DNA of 64,000 bases, taken from NCBI GenBank assembly GCA_007922195.1, contig ML682120.1, positions 338,693-402,692 of the forward strand, in the 5' to 3' direction. Within the stretch, counting starts at the first letter, position 1. Each line of letters opens with the position of its first letter. Shown here piece after piece: positions 21,832 to 33,744 of the stretch. The notes under the pieces were generated by a model, which was given only the letters and a program-made list of their open reading frames with translations, searched no databases and was not told the origin of the DNA. Both the position numbers and the translations under genes were made by a program. Origin of the DNA: Podocnemis expansa (Eukaryota; Chordata; Testudines; Podocnemididae).

Positions 21832-22999
21832 ATGGACCACACCCAGCTATCCCAGCTTGCTACCCTGGTGCCCAGCACTGACGTAGCCTCACACAGTGTG
21901 CTGTTAGGGTGGAGCATCCTCTCTGAGGACAGCAGCAGCACAGAAATGGACAGCAGTACTGCCAGGACACTGGCTAGGCATGTGGCTGCTGCCACCCTGC
22001 CACACTCTGTGCCCTGTCAGGTGTGGGTGCTTGAAACCAGCGGCGACTGGTGTGACAGGATTGTCCTGATGATGTGGGATGACGAGCAGTGGCTGTGCAA
22101 CCTGCGCATGAGGAGGGAGACATTCCAAAAGCTGGTCAGAGATCTTGCCCCAGTCCTGCAGCACCAGAACACACACATGAGACCTGCCCTCCCCATGGAC
22201 AGGTGAATGGCTATAGCTTTATGGAAAATGGCCAGCCCTGAGTCATATCAGTGCGTAGCACACCCCTTCAGGATCAGAAGAGACACTGTGGCAGTTGTGC
22301 TACAGCAAGTCTGCAGGGCCATAAACCTCGTCCTGCTGGCCCACATTATCACCTCGGGCGACTTGGAGCACACCCTGAATGGGAACTCTGCCCTTGGATT
22401 CCCAAACAGTGCAGGCATCCTGGATGTTACACATATTCCCATCAGAGCCCCGGCACATCATGCAGTGGAGTACTGCAATTGGAAGGGGTACCACTCAATG
22501 CTGCTCCAGGTCCTGGTTGACCACCGGGGGCATATTTACAAACATTTATGTTGGCTGGCCAGGGAGAGCGCACAATTCATGAATGCTCAGAAAATCCAGC
22601 CTCTACAGGAGGATGCAAGCGGGCACCTTCCCCCCTGCAACAAGATCACCATCGGAGACATGCAGATGCCCGTCTTGCTCATTGGGGATGCTGCTTATCT
22701 GCTCCTACCGTGGCTCATGAAGCCATTCACTGGACACCTGGACGACCACTGGGGAGCAGTTCAGCAAGAGGCTGAATAGGTGCTGGCAAGTTGTTGAGCA
22801 GGCCTTCAGGTGGCTGAAAGCCAAATGGAGGTGCCTGCTGACATGCCTCCACCTGACCAAGGATGCTATCCTTGAGGTCATCAGTGCCTGTCTCACCCTT
22901 CACAATTTACGTGAACTGCAGGTGGAGAGGGCCTCCGCCATCTGGGAGACAGAAGCTGAGCACCTCACCAGGTGGTTCAACCAGCCAGAAACCGGCTGA
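21832..22999 (+). pseudogene. PIF/Harbinger transposase (HARBI1-like, DDE), broken
   Basis: Catalyses cut-and-paste transposition with 3-bp target duplications. The frame opens at 21,832; a TGA at 22,204-22,206 interrupts it and reading resumes in the same frame to 22,779. The catalytic acidic residues are visible: D in I-L-D-V-T-H-I-P-I, D in L-I-G-D-A-A-Y, and E in V-V-E-Q-A-F-R-W-L-K, the last in a different frame, so there is a frameshift between about 22,735 and 22,769. The second frame ends at TGA 22,997-22,999. Upstream residues W-D-D-E-Q-W-L...R-E-T-F fit the helix-turn-helix region. One stop plus one frameshift over about 390 codons implies fairly recent death. Confidence 0.85.
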
Positions 23000-24079
23000 T
23001 ACACTGAGCGGGCCCCGCACAGGGCACAGAGGATCCAGAAGGCCCTAGCGGCCATGTTCCTCAAGGAGGTACACTGAGGCCTGGGTGCACCACCACACAC
23101 CCACCCCACACAGACCCTCGCTTTACCAAAATAAAAAAAGATACCAACACAGAACTATCTGTTTGATTAAACGGTTCATTTAAATACATACAGGGGTGAG
23201 GTCTGGGGCTAGGCTGGGAGAGGGTGGGGATTGTGCAAACCAAGGAGTTTGGGGGCAGAACTAGGAAGTTGTGGGGCACAGGTTGAGGTATTGGAAGATG
23301 GTGGGGTCAAAGTGTGTGGGGGTGCAGCTAGGCCTTACCCATGTCCGCCCCGGTCCAGGGGTGCCATGGGAGAGGTGCACTGCTGTCCTGGGGGATACGT
23401 TCCACAGTGCCAGCAGGGGCGAAATGTTCAGCCAGCCTGGCCATTCTGGCCACAATGCCCTGGAGGGCCGTGCCAATGGTTGCTAGAGAAGTGCCCACCT
23501 GTTCAAGGGCCTGGGTCTGGTGCTACTGGGTTGCTGCCCACTGCTCTTCAACAGCAACGGACCACTCGAGGAGTCATAGGGCAGAGTCCTGGCATGCTGC
23601 CACCTGGCCCTACCAGGCTCACACTCCTTCTTCAGCCCTCTGGCCCAGCTGGATGACCTCCTGCAGGAGGTCATCATGGGTCTGGCACACTCTTCTCTTT
23701 TGCCAGGAGCTGTGGAGTGGGCTTGCTGGACCTCAGTACTGGATGTCACAATGAGCTGCTGGGGATAGGTGGGGAACAACATTAGTCCCATGACATGCCT
23801 GGCTCATGCTGTGTGCGGACTGACAGCAGTGAGCACCTGCATCTGGACTGTCCCCCTACCTCCTGATCCCTGCCCTGCGGGACGCACTCCACCCCGGCCA
23901 TATGTGGCCATGCCCTCTGGCCCAGGCTGGCCATAGCAGCCACTGTGGCATGCAGCTATGAGGTGCTGCCCACACATGGCCCATCTCCTAAGGCTTTGTG
24001 CTAGGGTTGCAGGCTGCACTCTCTATGCCCTTGACACTGCCAGCTGTGGTTCCCCCCAACATGCTGCCTCCTGATGCCT

Positions 24080-24868
24080 CTAATGGGCAGGGATCCACTT
24101 CCCCTTCTGGCACACATTCCAGGGGCCCTGTACCTCATGGATTTGTGCCCCCCCAGGGCCCTTGAGCCCTGCCTGGCTGGTGACTCTTACTCCCTGGCCT
24201 GCCAATGCCATTGACCAGCACAGGCCAATCCACAGTGAGGATGGAAGGTAGCACTCAGCCACAGGTGCCACTGATGTCCGGCATGATGTTCCCTCCTCCA
24301 GATCCTCCTCTAGTGGAGAAGCCTCCTCCTCCTGCTCCCCAGCAGTGGCTGGTCCTTTGTCCGGAGTGTTGAGGAGCTCAGAGCTGGCAGCTGTGGCAGG
24401 CTGTGGTGGCATACCCTTGGGCTGTCCACTCTTGATGTCCACCAGAGCATCTTCCTCTGTGGAGCCTCCCTCCAGGGCAGTGGACTCGGGGCAGGGAGAG
24501 GGGTCAGCTGTGTCAACAGTCCTGGCCAGAAGGCTGCTGAACTCACCAGACAGGAAGCAGTCCAGCTCCCAAAAATAGGTGCACGTGCCACCACATACTG
24601 ACCCTCACAACCGCCTTGCCTCCCACACCCGGGCATAGTTCTTATGGAGAATCTTTATTTTCACATGGACCTGCTCCGTGGTCCAGGGGCACCCTTTGGC
24701 AGTGAGGGCTGCCACAATCTGGACATATACATCCCAATTGTGGTGGCTGTTTTGAAACCGGGACAGGATGTCCTCTGTCCCCCAAATACTGAGGAGACAC
24801 AGAATCTTCTGATGGCCCCAAACTGGAGCCCTGCACCGTCCTTGGCTGCCACTGCTGCTTTCTGCCAT
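24080..24868 (-). pseudogene. Harbinger Myb/SANT-like DNA-binding protein, broken
   Basis: The minus-strand ORF 24,605-24,868 has the trihelix/SANT-like pattern I-W-G-T-E-D-I-L-S-R-F, then H-H-N-W-D-V-Y and K-I-K-I-L-H-K-N-Y-A-R-V. This is the accessory protein that helps Harbinger transposase bind DNA and enter the nucleus. A downstream acidic segment (about 24,080-24,442: E-Q-E-E-E-A-S-P-L-E-E-D) lies in another frame, so the gene is frameshifted or an intron is missed. The second Harbinger here has the same gene uninterrupted at 46,766-47,317. Confidence 0.7.
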
Positions 24869-26098
24869 TCCTTATGGCTGCAGTCAGCTTGTACCAGGCA
24901 GACCATGTGCCTGTGATGGTGGGGTGGGGGGGTGATGTGTGGTGGGCACTTCCTCTTCCTGGTGCCAGGCAACATTGGAAGGGGAAGGGGAAACCATGCT
25001 TAATTTGAACAAATGTTAGTTTGAATTTATGTAGCTAGACACTGTTGATTTGAACTACCCAGTTTGAATTGATGGTCGCTTCAAAGTTACAAGAGTTTTT
25101 AGAGCTTCGAAGTGTCATCTCTTCATTTCAACCTAAGGAAAGCCTTAGGTCAAATTGGCAAAACCCTTTGTGGACATGCTTTTTTTTTTTAATTTGACCT
25201 AATATGCATACCCTCAAAGTGTATTCTCTATGACATCATGTAAATCACTGATGAAAATATTGAACAGCACTGGACCCAGAACTGCTCCCTGTGGTACCTC
25301 ACTCCTTATGCCCTTCCAGCATGACTGGGAACCATTGATACCCAGAAGCACCGCTGGCCTGGGAAAAGACCTGGGGCTCAGTGCGCTTGGACTTGGGGCA
25401 AGAGCCACATAAGCACACCGCAGCCATGGGTGGGCTGGCAGCAGACCCAGGGCTTGAGTGCTCGGACTCGGGGCTTGAGCCCTGTAAACCCAGTGCCAGT
25501 GATGCTCCTGTTGATACCTATTCTCTGGGAGCAGTTAGCCAACCAATTTTTCATCCATCTTACAGTAGCTCCATCCAGGCTGTACTTCCCTAGTTTGTTA
25601 ATGAGAAGGTAATGCAAAACTGTATCTAAAGCCTTACTAAAGTCTAGATATACATAACCCACATCTACCACTTCCCCTCTATCCACAAGGCTTGTTACAC
25701 CATCATAGAGGGCTATTAATTTGGTTTGTCTTGATTTTTTTCCTGACAAATCCAAACTGACTATCACTTAACTCCTTATTCTCTTCTAGATGCGTGCTAA
25801 TTGACTTCTTAATTATTTGCTCCATTATTTTTCCTGGAATAGAGATTAACTTAACTGGTCTATAATTCCCTAGGTTGTCCTCATTTCCTTTTTTATAGAT
25901 TGGCACTATATTTGCCGTTTTCTGGACCTCTCCAGTCTTCCCTGATTTTTCAAAGATAAGAGTCAACGGCTCAAATATCTCATGACTCAGCTCCTCAAGT
26001 ATTCTAGGATGAATATCAGGCCCTGGTAATTTGAACACGCCTAATTTGTGCAGGCAATTTTTAACTTGCTCATTTCCCTGGCATGCTGCTAAAAGGAA

Positions 26099-26686
26099 TG
26101 TAGAGGAATCCTCAGTAAGTGGGGAACACAAACTTAGTGAGGAGTGGAGCTTTATACTACACAGCTGCGGGCCCAAGGGTGAGTACCCAAGAGCCCCAAG
26201 GATAGTGTACATTATTCTTATATAATAACATATTACATCATATTACAAAGCATGAATTATTGCTGTATAGCCAGTTAAGTTCTGGGTCCATCCTTTTTGC
26301 ACCAAAATTCCCTCAATTACAACCCCTTCTTTTGATCCGCCTTACCCCCACATAACCTCCAATCATAATTCATCTGGGCCACAGGTCTCTGGCCTCGCCA
26401 TAGAGCTGGCCCAAACCAGTTTTCTTTTATCTGGGTAGACTGACTTTTAGAATTCTGCAGGCAAATCCAAACACCTTCTCTGTCTCCAAATTTGAGTACA
26501 GAGCTTGTCCTTGAAGCACGGACACAGACACAGCAAAGCTCTTTACAGCGTACTTTATCTACTGGCCCTCTTCCAGGCGTGCTAGTGGAGCAGAGAAACT
26601 GCAGCTTCTTCCCCCACCCCACCCCAGGCCTACTGAGCAATTTGTGTCTCAACGCTTTTAGGCCTCAGCCACGGAATTCTTCCACA
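26099..26686 (-). repeat. ERV 3' LTR
   Basis: 588 bp; on the minus strand begins TGTGGAAGAATTCC and ends GGATTCCTCTACA. Nearly the same as 33,745-34,350 except point differences and a short insertion there. Confidence 0.92.
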
Positions 26687-26700
26687 ATCCCCCCCCTTTC
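26687..26700 (-). promoter_or_regulatory. ERV polypurine tract
   Basis: Minus strand GAAAGGGGGGGGGAT directly before the 3' LTR; primes plus-strand DNA synthesis in retroviruses. Confidence 0.8.
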
Positions 26701-27941
26701 AGGCTACGACACCTTGTGGCGATAGCCTCACCTTCTCTAATGCTAGTTCCTGTACCCTTACCCTTCGGACTACCTTGTGCCATTTTTTTATTTTGTTTTC
26801 CTTCTGCAAGCATGATTTTAGCACACAGCACAAACTTTTACAACTCACATACAGTATGACAACAAATAGAATTAGTGACATCAGGCCAGATATTAGTCAT
26901 TTTCCCCACGCTCCCAGGTCTGGTATTCAAGAACACAACTAGGACAGAAGTCTGCTGTCTTCTTGTTGACTCATTTGTCCCTTAAGGGCTTTTAGGTCTT
27001 TCAAGCAAGACTTGATCTGGTGTGAATGGTCACTTAGATTAAAGCAACAGAGTCCATCGAACTCTTCACAGCCATGGCCGTTGCGAAGTAGTAAACAGTC
27101 CAGGGGCAGGCAGTTCTGTACCACTGCTTTTTTAATTTCCACTTGTTCTTCATTTAAGGCCTGAATTAAGGTAGAAGTGAGATTAATACTCCTAGCTAAA
27201 ATGCACGCTAGTTTTAACATATCTAGGTAGGCTTTTTCAGCCAAGGCCGGAACTGCAAGCAGGCATACTGCCAGTGCTACTATTTCAGTCTTAGAAAGAA
27301 GATTAAGTTCATCATTACAATTCATTGGGAGGGAGCAGGTAGATTGATGGTGGGGATGCTGGGCCCAGGGTAGGGTGTACAGGGATTATAACTGCCCAAA
27401 GGCACAAGGACTCCCATTAGCGTTGGCAGATATATAGGAATAGGAACTATTTCCACATAACATAACAAAACCCCTCAGCAAGTATATAGGCTGGGAAATA
27501 AATGAAATATTAAGGACCCACGTGCAGTTTAGACCTCCAGGAAGTCTCTGTTGAGGCGCTGAAGCACCATTCCAATATACGCATTCAGGGGCAGATAACA
27601 AGCCCATAAGGCCCAGTTCCAGCTGGCGCTGGTTAGACAAGAAGCTGGACTTCCTTTATTCCCAAAGGAATAGATAAAAGGACCTCACTGTTTCAGGGAA
27701 GTGAAGCCCGAGATGTCAGTATTGCTGAGGTTGGATTCCCTTTTTACTGCTTTCAGGGTGAGGGAACACCAAGAAAACAGGTTTTGCATAGGTCATCTAC
27801 CGTAAATTGGGGGGAGACACAAAATTGAGTAGTATTAAGGCTGGCCTGAACCAGCTCCAGGAAAACATTATTATTTGCACTGTATTGAAGTGTTTGGAAG
27901 GCTGGGGTCAGTCCCAATATCAGGATTGGCAAACCGATCAT
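26701..27941 (-). pseudogene. env: ERV env, broken
   Basis: Envelope glycoprotein. The likely start at about 27,941 overlaps the end of pol and opens with a hydrophobic signal-like stretch (G-L-P-I-L-I-L-G-L). Surface-subunit pieces lie at 27,753-27,941 and 27,386-27,640 with N-x-T/S sites. The transmembrane subunit (26,939-27,325) shows a hydrophobic fusion-like start, a heptad region and C-E-E-F-D-G-L-C-C, the C-x6-C-C of gamma-type envelopes. A membrane anchor (L-I-L-F-V-V-I-L-Y-V) and a Cys-rich tail follow at 26,699-26,881. At least three frame breaks; the surface subunit looks short for the class, so a deletion is likely. Confidence 0.75.
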
Positions 27942-27989
27942 CATGGTTAGGCCCCTCAACTTTACAGCAATGGGAAGCATGCATCCAGG

Positions 27990-30982
27990 TCAGATGTCCT
28001 TTACACTTAATGGCGGTGTGGGCAACCAGCAAAACTTGGTATGGTCCCAACCAGCGAGGAGCCAGACAATTTTTTTTTTTTTTAATTCTTTGATCAGGAC
28101 CCAATCTCCAGGCCGAATAGTATGATAGGTCTTAGTCTCAGGAAGGAGATGAGCAGCTTTAACCTGTGAGTGAAAAGACTGGAGTGCATTTGTTAAGGTG
28201 ATACAATACTGCACAATTTCATTATCTAGCATCACAAGCCCGTCCCTTCTTAAAAGGGCTTTGGGTTCCAGTCCAGCCCGCATCGGGCATCCCATTACTA
28301 TTTTAAATGGAATGAGCCCATGATTTTTATGTGGATGGTTCTGAATTTACATGAGAACAAAAGGGAGGGCCGCTGGCCATGACATCCCAGAGTCCTGCAT
28401 TAGCTTGACCAGGTGAGTCTTAATGTCTTGGTTCTTTCGTTCTACCTGAGCACTACTGCTAAGATGGTACGGGATATGAAACTGCAGGGTAACACCTAAG
28501 ACCTTGCAGATGGTCTTTATCACCTGACCAGTAAAGTGAGTCCCCATGTCACAGTCTATAGAAATTGGTAACCCATATTTGGGGATAAACTTTAACAAGA
28601 GCTTTGCAACTGTTACTGCGTCTGCTCTACGACATGGAAATGCCTCCGCCCACCCAGAATGTAAACAAACAACCACCAATCAGTAGCCCCGTGCAAGTGG
28701 GAATTCTGCAAAGTCAATTTGGAGATTCTGAAATGGCCCCTCAGACCAGGGGCGTGCTGAGGAGTGGGTAGGCTCTGCCTTACCCACATTATACAACTGA
28801 TATGTGGGGCAGGAGGCACACAGCCATTTTGCCTCAATGCTTATAAAGAGAACAAACCAAAATTTCGAGATATTGCTGCATATCCGTCCTTTGTTAGAGT
28901 GCATGCCCCAATGAGCCACTTGTACTAAATGCTGGACTAAAGCCCAGGGGGGCCACGGGTCGGCCATCAGGATGTCACCAGATGCCTTGATCATCCTTGT
29001 AACAGGTGGCTTTTTTCCATGGGTGGAATTCTTCCACTGAAGCTTGTTCCTGCAAAGAGCATAGGTCATCAAGTAGGGGAGTAGCTTGTAGTTACAGGGA
29101 GGTTGCCGGCACAACAGATCCAGCCGGGCCATTCTGGGCAGCAAACTTGGTGGCAGTGTCAGTCCTTCTCTTTTCCTGAGCTTCCTTAGAGGAGGAGGAA
29201 GTATGAGCCCTGCAGTGAATAACAGCTAAGGCAGCGGGTAACAGGGTGGCTTCCAACAAAGCCTTGACCAAAGGAGCATAAGAAATAGGGGTGCCCCCAG
29301 AGGTGAGGAACCCACGTTCATGCCACAACACCCCGAAGGAGTGACAGACCCCAAAAACATACTGGGAATCAGTGTAAACATTCACAGAGAGTCCTTGGGC
29401 TATGGCACAAGCATGAGCCAGGGCTACCAGCTCAGCTGGCTGTGCTGAAGTTAATTCAGGTAAGGAAAAGGCTTCCAGGACTTCAGTATCAGAACACACT
29501 GCATAGCCCGCACACAAATGGCCATCTGGCACCTGTGGGCAGCTGCCATCAACATAAAGGACCAGGTCAAAGTTTAGTAGAGCGGTATCTCTGAGGTCCA
29601 GGTGAGGGGATATAAGAAGCTCAAAAGCATCAAAACAGTGATGGGGAATAATATATTCTATGGGCAGCAGAGAAGCTGGATTAAGAGGTGGCAAACGAAC
29701 AAGGATAAAATTTTTGGGTGTCAACAAGGCTAATTCATACCTAGTCTGGTGAGCTGCTGAGAGATGTTGAGTTTTACTCCACAGCAGAAGGGCTTGGACT
29801 GCCTGCGGAACATCCACCACTAGAGGGTGCCCTAATACTAGGTCTGACACTTTACACAATCAGCTGCTGCAGCAGCTGTTCGTAGACAGGGTGGTAAGCC
29901 TTGAGCAACAGGATCCAATTCTAGACTATAATAGGCTACTGGGCGTATGTGGGATCCAAAAGGCTGAGTTAAAACACCTAGAGCAAAGCCCTCAGACACA
30001 TGACAATATAAAGTAAAAGGTTTTTCATAGTTTGGCCTAGCTAAAGCTGGAGGAGAGGCCAAGGCCTTTTTAACTGTACCAAAAGCCTCTGCAGCCTCCT
30101 CTGACCACTGGAGTGGATCAGGTAAGGAATCTGAAAGCATGGCATAAAAAGGCTTGGCCATAGCAGCATACCCATAGATCCATTGTTGACAATAATTGGC
30201 AGCTCCTAGGAAGCAACAAAGTTGCTTCTTGGTGGCTGGCTGGGGTAGAAATAGAATGGCCTCCACTTGGGACCCCTTTAACTTGCATTCAGAAGCCGAG
30301 ATAAGATGACCTATATAGGTAACCTCTGGAAGACAAAATTGTAATTTATCTCTGGAAAACGTATGGCCCTTGAGAGCAAGATGGCACAAGAGTTAATGGA
30401 GGCCTCCTTACAAATAGAAAGGCTTTAGGGCCAAACCAAACAGAGAGGGTGAATCTCGGAACCCTTGAGGTAATCGGGGGAATGTTAGCTGGCACCCCCT
30501 ATAGGTGAAGGCAAATAAATACTGAGATTGAACAGCCATGGAAACAGAGAAAAAGGCACTGCTTAAATTAATAACTGTAAAGTAGATAGCCAATGCAGGG
30601 ATGGAAGCAAGGATAGTAGAGGGGTTAGGCACAACAGGGTGCAGGGGGACAGCAAAATCACTTACAGCTCAAAGGTCCTGAACAAATTGGTATATCTGTT
30701 TTCCCTCTGGGTTAAATCTTCCTTCTTTAGGAACTGGCAAAATGGGAGTATTAACCAGACTAACAGTGGGTACCAAAATCCCTTGAGACAATAGTGACTC
30801 TATAACTGGTGTAATACCCTCCTCCACCTGGTGAGAGAGGGGGTACTGAGGTACAGAATGCAATGACCTGTTGGGTTTAACTTTAATTTCCATAGGTGGC
30901 ACCCCCAGTAGCAAGCCCACATCATTGCTCTGTGTTGCCCACAAGGAGTCGGGAACAGCACTGAGATCCTCCTGTTGGCCAC
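27990..30982 (-). pseudogene. pol: ERV pol (reverse transcriptase, RNase H, integrase), broken
   Basis: In minus order: reverse-transcriptase fingers (30,669-30,944), palm with F-T-V-I-N-L-S-S-A-F-F and L-P-Q-G-F (30,408-30,632; the first catalytic Asp reads Asn). The catalytic Y-x-D-D site in the gap near 30,400 is destroyed by stops. The thumb/connection follows (29,838-30,389). RNase H keeps Y-V-D-G-S and Y-T-D-S-Q-Y (29,092-29,859). Integrase has H-x3-H and C-A-S-C, D in Q-I-D-F-A-E, then D in C-D-M-G-T-H-F and E in Q-V-E-R-K-N (28,347-29,144), and a G-P-Y tail near 28,040. At least five open segments in different frames; non-functional. Confidence 0.88.
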
Positions 30983-30989
30983 CAGGAGG

Positions 30990-31420
30990 TTAATCCTGTC
31001 CCCCCTCCATAACCAGGGCCATCATGAAATTTGGGGCCTGATCAGTGGGGATGTTCACAAACACCTCATCTGGAGCACAGAATATGGTAGCTCCCAATTT
31101 ACACAACAGGTCTCTTCCCAGAAGATTAACTGGTTTAGAATGACTTAATAGGAAATCATGCTTGCAGGTCAGGGGCCCAGTCTGCAGCTTAGGAGGTTGT
31201 GACACATCATGCAATAGAGGTTTTTCACCCACCCCAATAGATCTAATTTTTTCACCTCAAAGACAGATTTGGAGAACTACATCTGCTCTCAGAGTGGAGC
31301 ATGTAGCCTCACCATCTATGAGAAGAGGCAGCTCCATGCCGGCTATAGGGTCCACCTTGATTAATGGGTAAGGAAACAGTAGAAATAGGAGCAGACTCAG
31401 AAAAGGCGGAGGGACAATTT
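30990..31420 (-). pseudogene. pro: ERV protease, active site lost
   Basis: Retropepsin. The C-terminal L-L-G-R-D-L-L motif is clear in the ORF at 30,990-31,232. The active-site region at about 31,305-31,325 reads L-L-I-D-G-E-A-T-C-S, without the D-T/S-G triad. An upstream stop separates it from the ORF. Confidence 0.75.
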
Positions 31421-31439
31421 TCCAATTCTAGTCAGGCAG

Positions 31440-33325
31440 AAAGGTTTGACTCATAAGGATTGGAAGTGTCCTGGGTAAGCCCTGGTGGGGGCGGAAGAAA
31501 TGGTTGAGACAGCCCAGCAGGAGCAGGCTGTAGTAGTTTGGGATGGTAGGCACCGGCCCCCTTGGATTAGGATGGCAAGCCCTTGATGAAATCTGTCCTC
31601 TGAAACATCTCGGGCATTCCCCCCTTCACTGGCCCTCCAGCCTACAATAGTGACACGTGTTCAATCCTAACACATGGAATTGGAGGCCACGTGATGGCTC
31701 TTGGGGTTTCCAAGGGGCATGCTGGAAATGTCGCAGTGGGGGCCCCTTGGGTTTTACCTCCATTTGCCAAACATGCAGGGTGCATAGATGGTCTGCTTGC
31801 TCTTATCTCCGCATCTGCTTATCCTTCCTGTCAGCTACAATTCGATCCCAGATTTGAGCACAGGACTCTTGAATGATGTCCAGGTCTCGGGATCTCCAGT
31901 CAAGCACTGCATCTTCCAGCCGTTGATGAATGATTTGCAGCAACCCTCGTACATATGTTCCCACTTACCAGAGCTTGGGTGGCCTCAGCAGCTTGATCCA
32001 TGCCAGAGAACTTCCAAAGTGCTGATAGGAATCAGGCCCTATAATCTGCTGAATGTTCATCCTTACTTTGCTTAATTGCTTTTACCTTTTGTCAGTCATG
32101 TTGTGCAGGAACCATTTCAGTTATAGCCTGTAAAAGTCAGTTCTGATAAGCAGTTAAGCAAGTGCACAGGGCCGCAGTGTCATGGCCTGGATCTTATTGA
32201 GGCCAACCATCTGGATCACAATTTTCTCAGCTCTTTGCCAGCAGGAAAGCCTTCTGCTCTGGTGTGAGCAGCCCAGATAAGAGCATTAATATCCCCCCAG
32301 GTAGGGTTATAGACTGCAAATAGCTGGGCTGACTTTTGCCTGAATTCACCCAGGGACTCTCGCAGCTTAGGGAAAGTCTGTGCCCAATTCATAACATCTC
32401 CCGGGGTCCAGCGGACATGCACTATGGTGGGGTTACCACCAACAGGATTCAGGTAAACCCTGAGAGGTGCAGTTAGAAGCAGCTCAGTGCTAGAGCTACC
32501 GCTGCTGGTCTTATCAAGGCTGAGGCCACTATCACAGCTCTGGTCCAAGTCCCCTCAAAGTCCTGGAAAATTTTCTCATGTCAAGGAGAACTCATGATAC
32601 ACAAAAGGGTTCTGGTGATTCTGACAATGCACCGTGTACTCATTAATTCTGGTGGATTTAGTGCTGAGTGGTTTCCATTGCATAGATAGATCAATACGCA
32701 TGCTAGCTTGTAGTTGCACAAGGGTGAATTTTCCTGTTGGGCTCTCTCTTGTTGTGTCCTCTAACTGGATGACAGACTGGGCTGTAGTCCCAGTCCCTTC
32801 AGAACTAGAGGGCAGGTCCTGAACCAGTGGTTGTGGGGCCCCAGCCAGATCTGGCTGCCTCTGCTCTGGGGGAGGAGGGGCAGTGGCGGCAGAGGAGCCC
32901 AAATCTCCAGCAAATCATCTGGGGCACTAGGATAAATTCTAGGGGCCTGTGAAAGCACAGATGGAAAGGTAGCCACCACTGGTTGCAGCGGACAAGGGGG
33001 AGAGGCAGAAATCATAACAGGGGAGGCCAAAGGCCTTCCCTTCTCCTCATCTCTTTTTACCTGACCCCTAACCCATCGACTTTCCTCCTTATCATCCCAC
33101 AAGTGCCATACCTCCATCTGACCGGGATGGTTGTCCGAGATTATGACGCAAGAAGGTCAGAATCACCAGGTCAAAGCTTCCCTGCAAAGGAAAGTGCAAA
33201 GAAGGATCATCCTGAGTATAGGAATGCCATCGAGAAACAAAGCGAACCGCCCGCTTCCCATACTTCCTGTACATAATAGCTACCGGAGTATCCCCAAAAG
33301 GACACTTGGACTGGCTTCCTCCCAT
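31440..33325 (-). pseudogene. gag: ERV gag, broken
   Basis: Structural polyprotein. The start at 33,325 encodes M-G-G-S-Q-S-K, with the Gly-2 myristoylation signal of matrix; matrix runs to about 33,110 and is followed by a frameshift. A Pro-rich segment lies at 32,761-33,117. The capsid core has W-T-P-G-D-V-M-N-W and N-P-T-W-G-D-I (32,216-32,548). Past 32,216 the frame decays. A single Cys-His knuckle is recognisable at 31,617-31,658 (C-H-Y-C ... E-C-P), but His is replaced by Gln and a stop sits inside it. Confidence 0.82.
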
Positions 33326-33723
33326 CCAGATGGGCCCACAGCGGCTGTCCACTCCAAATACAGAAAGGAAAGGGAACCAAAAGCCTGCCAGAGCCAAAGG
33401 GAAGGGAACCAGAGAAGGGTGTTCCTTGCAGGAACCAGAGCAGGGCATCCCCTGCAGACACACGAGGAGGGGAGACAAGGGAGGAAGCGATACCCGAGGT
33501 GCACCAACACTAAGAAGGAACTTCCAAACTTACCAGCACTGTATACCAGAATACCAGGAGACCAGAAACCAGAAAACCAGAACCTCAAGGATTTCCTGAG
33601 CTCAACTCGAAGCCCAAACCTGGAACTAAACCTGGAGCTCAGACCTGAAGCTCAGACTCCAACACTAGGCCCAGGGTAGCAACTTACCTTGGGCTGCACC
33701 ACAGACTAGCCCATGTCCTGCTT

Positions 33724-33741
33724 ATCCCACTTCTGACACCA
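33724..33741 (-). promoter_or_regulatory. ERV primer-binding site, tRNA-Leu type
   Basis: Minus strand TGGTGTCAGAAGTGGGAT, 3 nt inside the 5' LTR. It is complementary to the 3' end of tRNA-Leu(CAA), which ends ATCCCACTTCTGACA plus CCA, so minus-strand DNA synthesis was primed by that tRNA. Confidence 0.85.
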
Positions 33742-33744
33742 AAC

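Larger units (their letters stand above)
21535..25213 (+). mobile_element. PIF/Harbinger transposon with both genes, decayed
   Basis: Left terminus GGCTATGTCTACACAC; right end a worn GCATACCC. It splits the CR1 (CAAACTTTAT ... TCAAAGTGTATTC). It holds a transposase on the plus strand and a Myb/SANT-like gene on the minus strand, the convergent two-gene plan of animal Harbinger elements. Its termini match the non-autonomous elements of this window, so it or a relative is the likely source of their mobilising enzyme. Confidence 0.85.
19060..26098 (-). mobile_element. CR1 LINE, shattered by later insertions
   Basis: One CR1 copy on the minus strand in pieces: about 19,060-19,177, 20,678-20,836, 21,148-21,534 and 25,214-26,098. 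The right piece encodes reverse transcriptase: [17 protein letters not shown] (25,703-26,000 region), motif A Y-L-D-F-S-K-A-L-D-T-V and motif [14 protein letters not shown]. Left pieces give the 3' part of the ORF and the tail. A GC-rich block of about 150 bp interrupts the reverse transcriptase near 25,345-25,495. The coding frame is broken many times. Its 5' side ends at the ERV. Confidence 0.85.

Noticed and set aside
33131..33679. 182-codon plus-strand ORF
   Set aside because: Antisense shadow of ERV leader and matrix region.
33724..33741. tRNA gene
   Set aside because: Only 18 nt complementary to a tRNA 3' end; it is a retroviral primer site.
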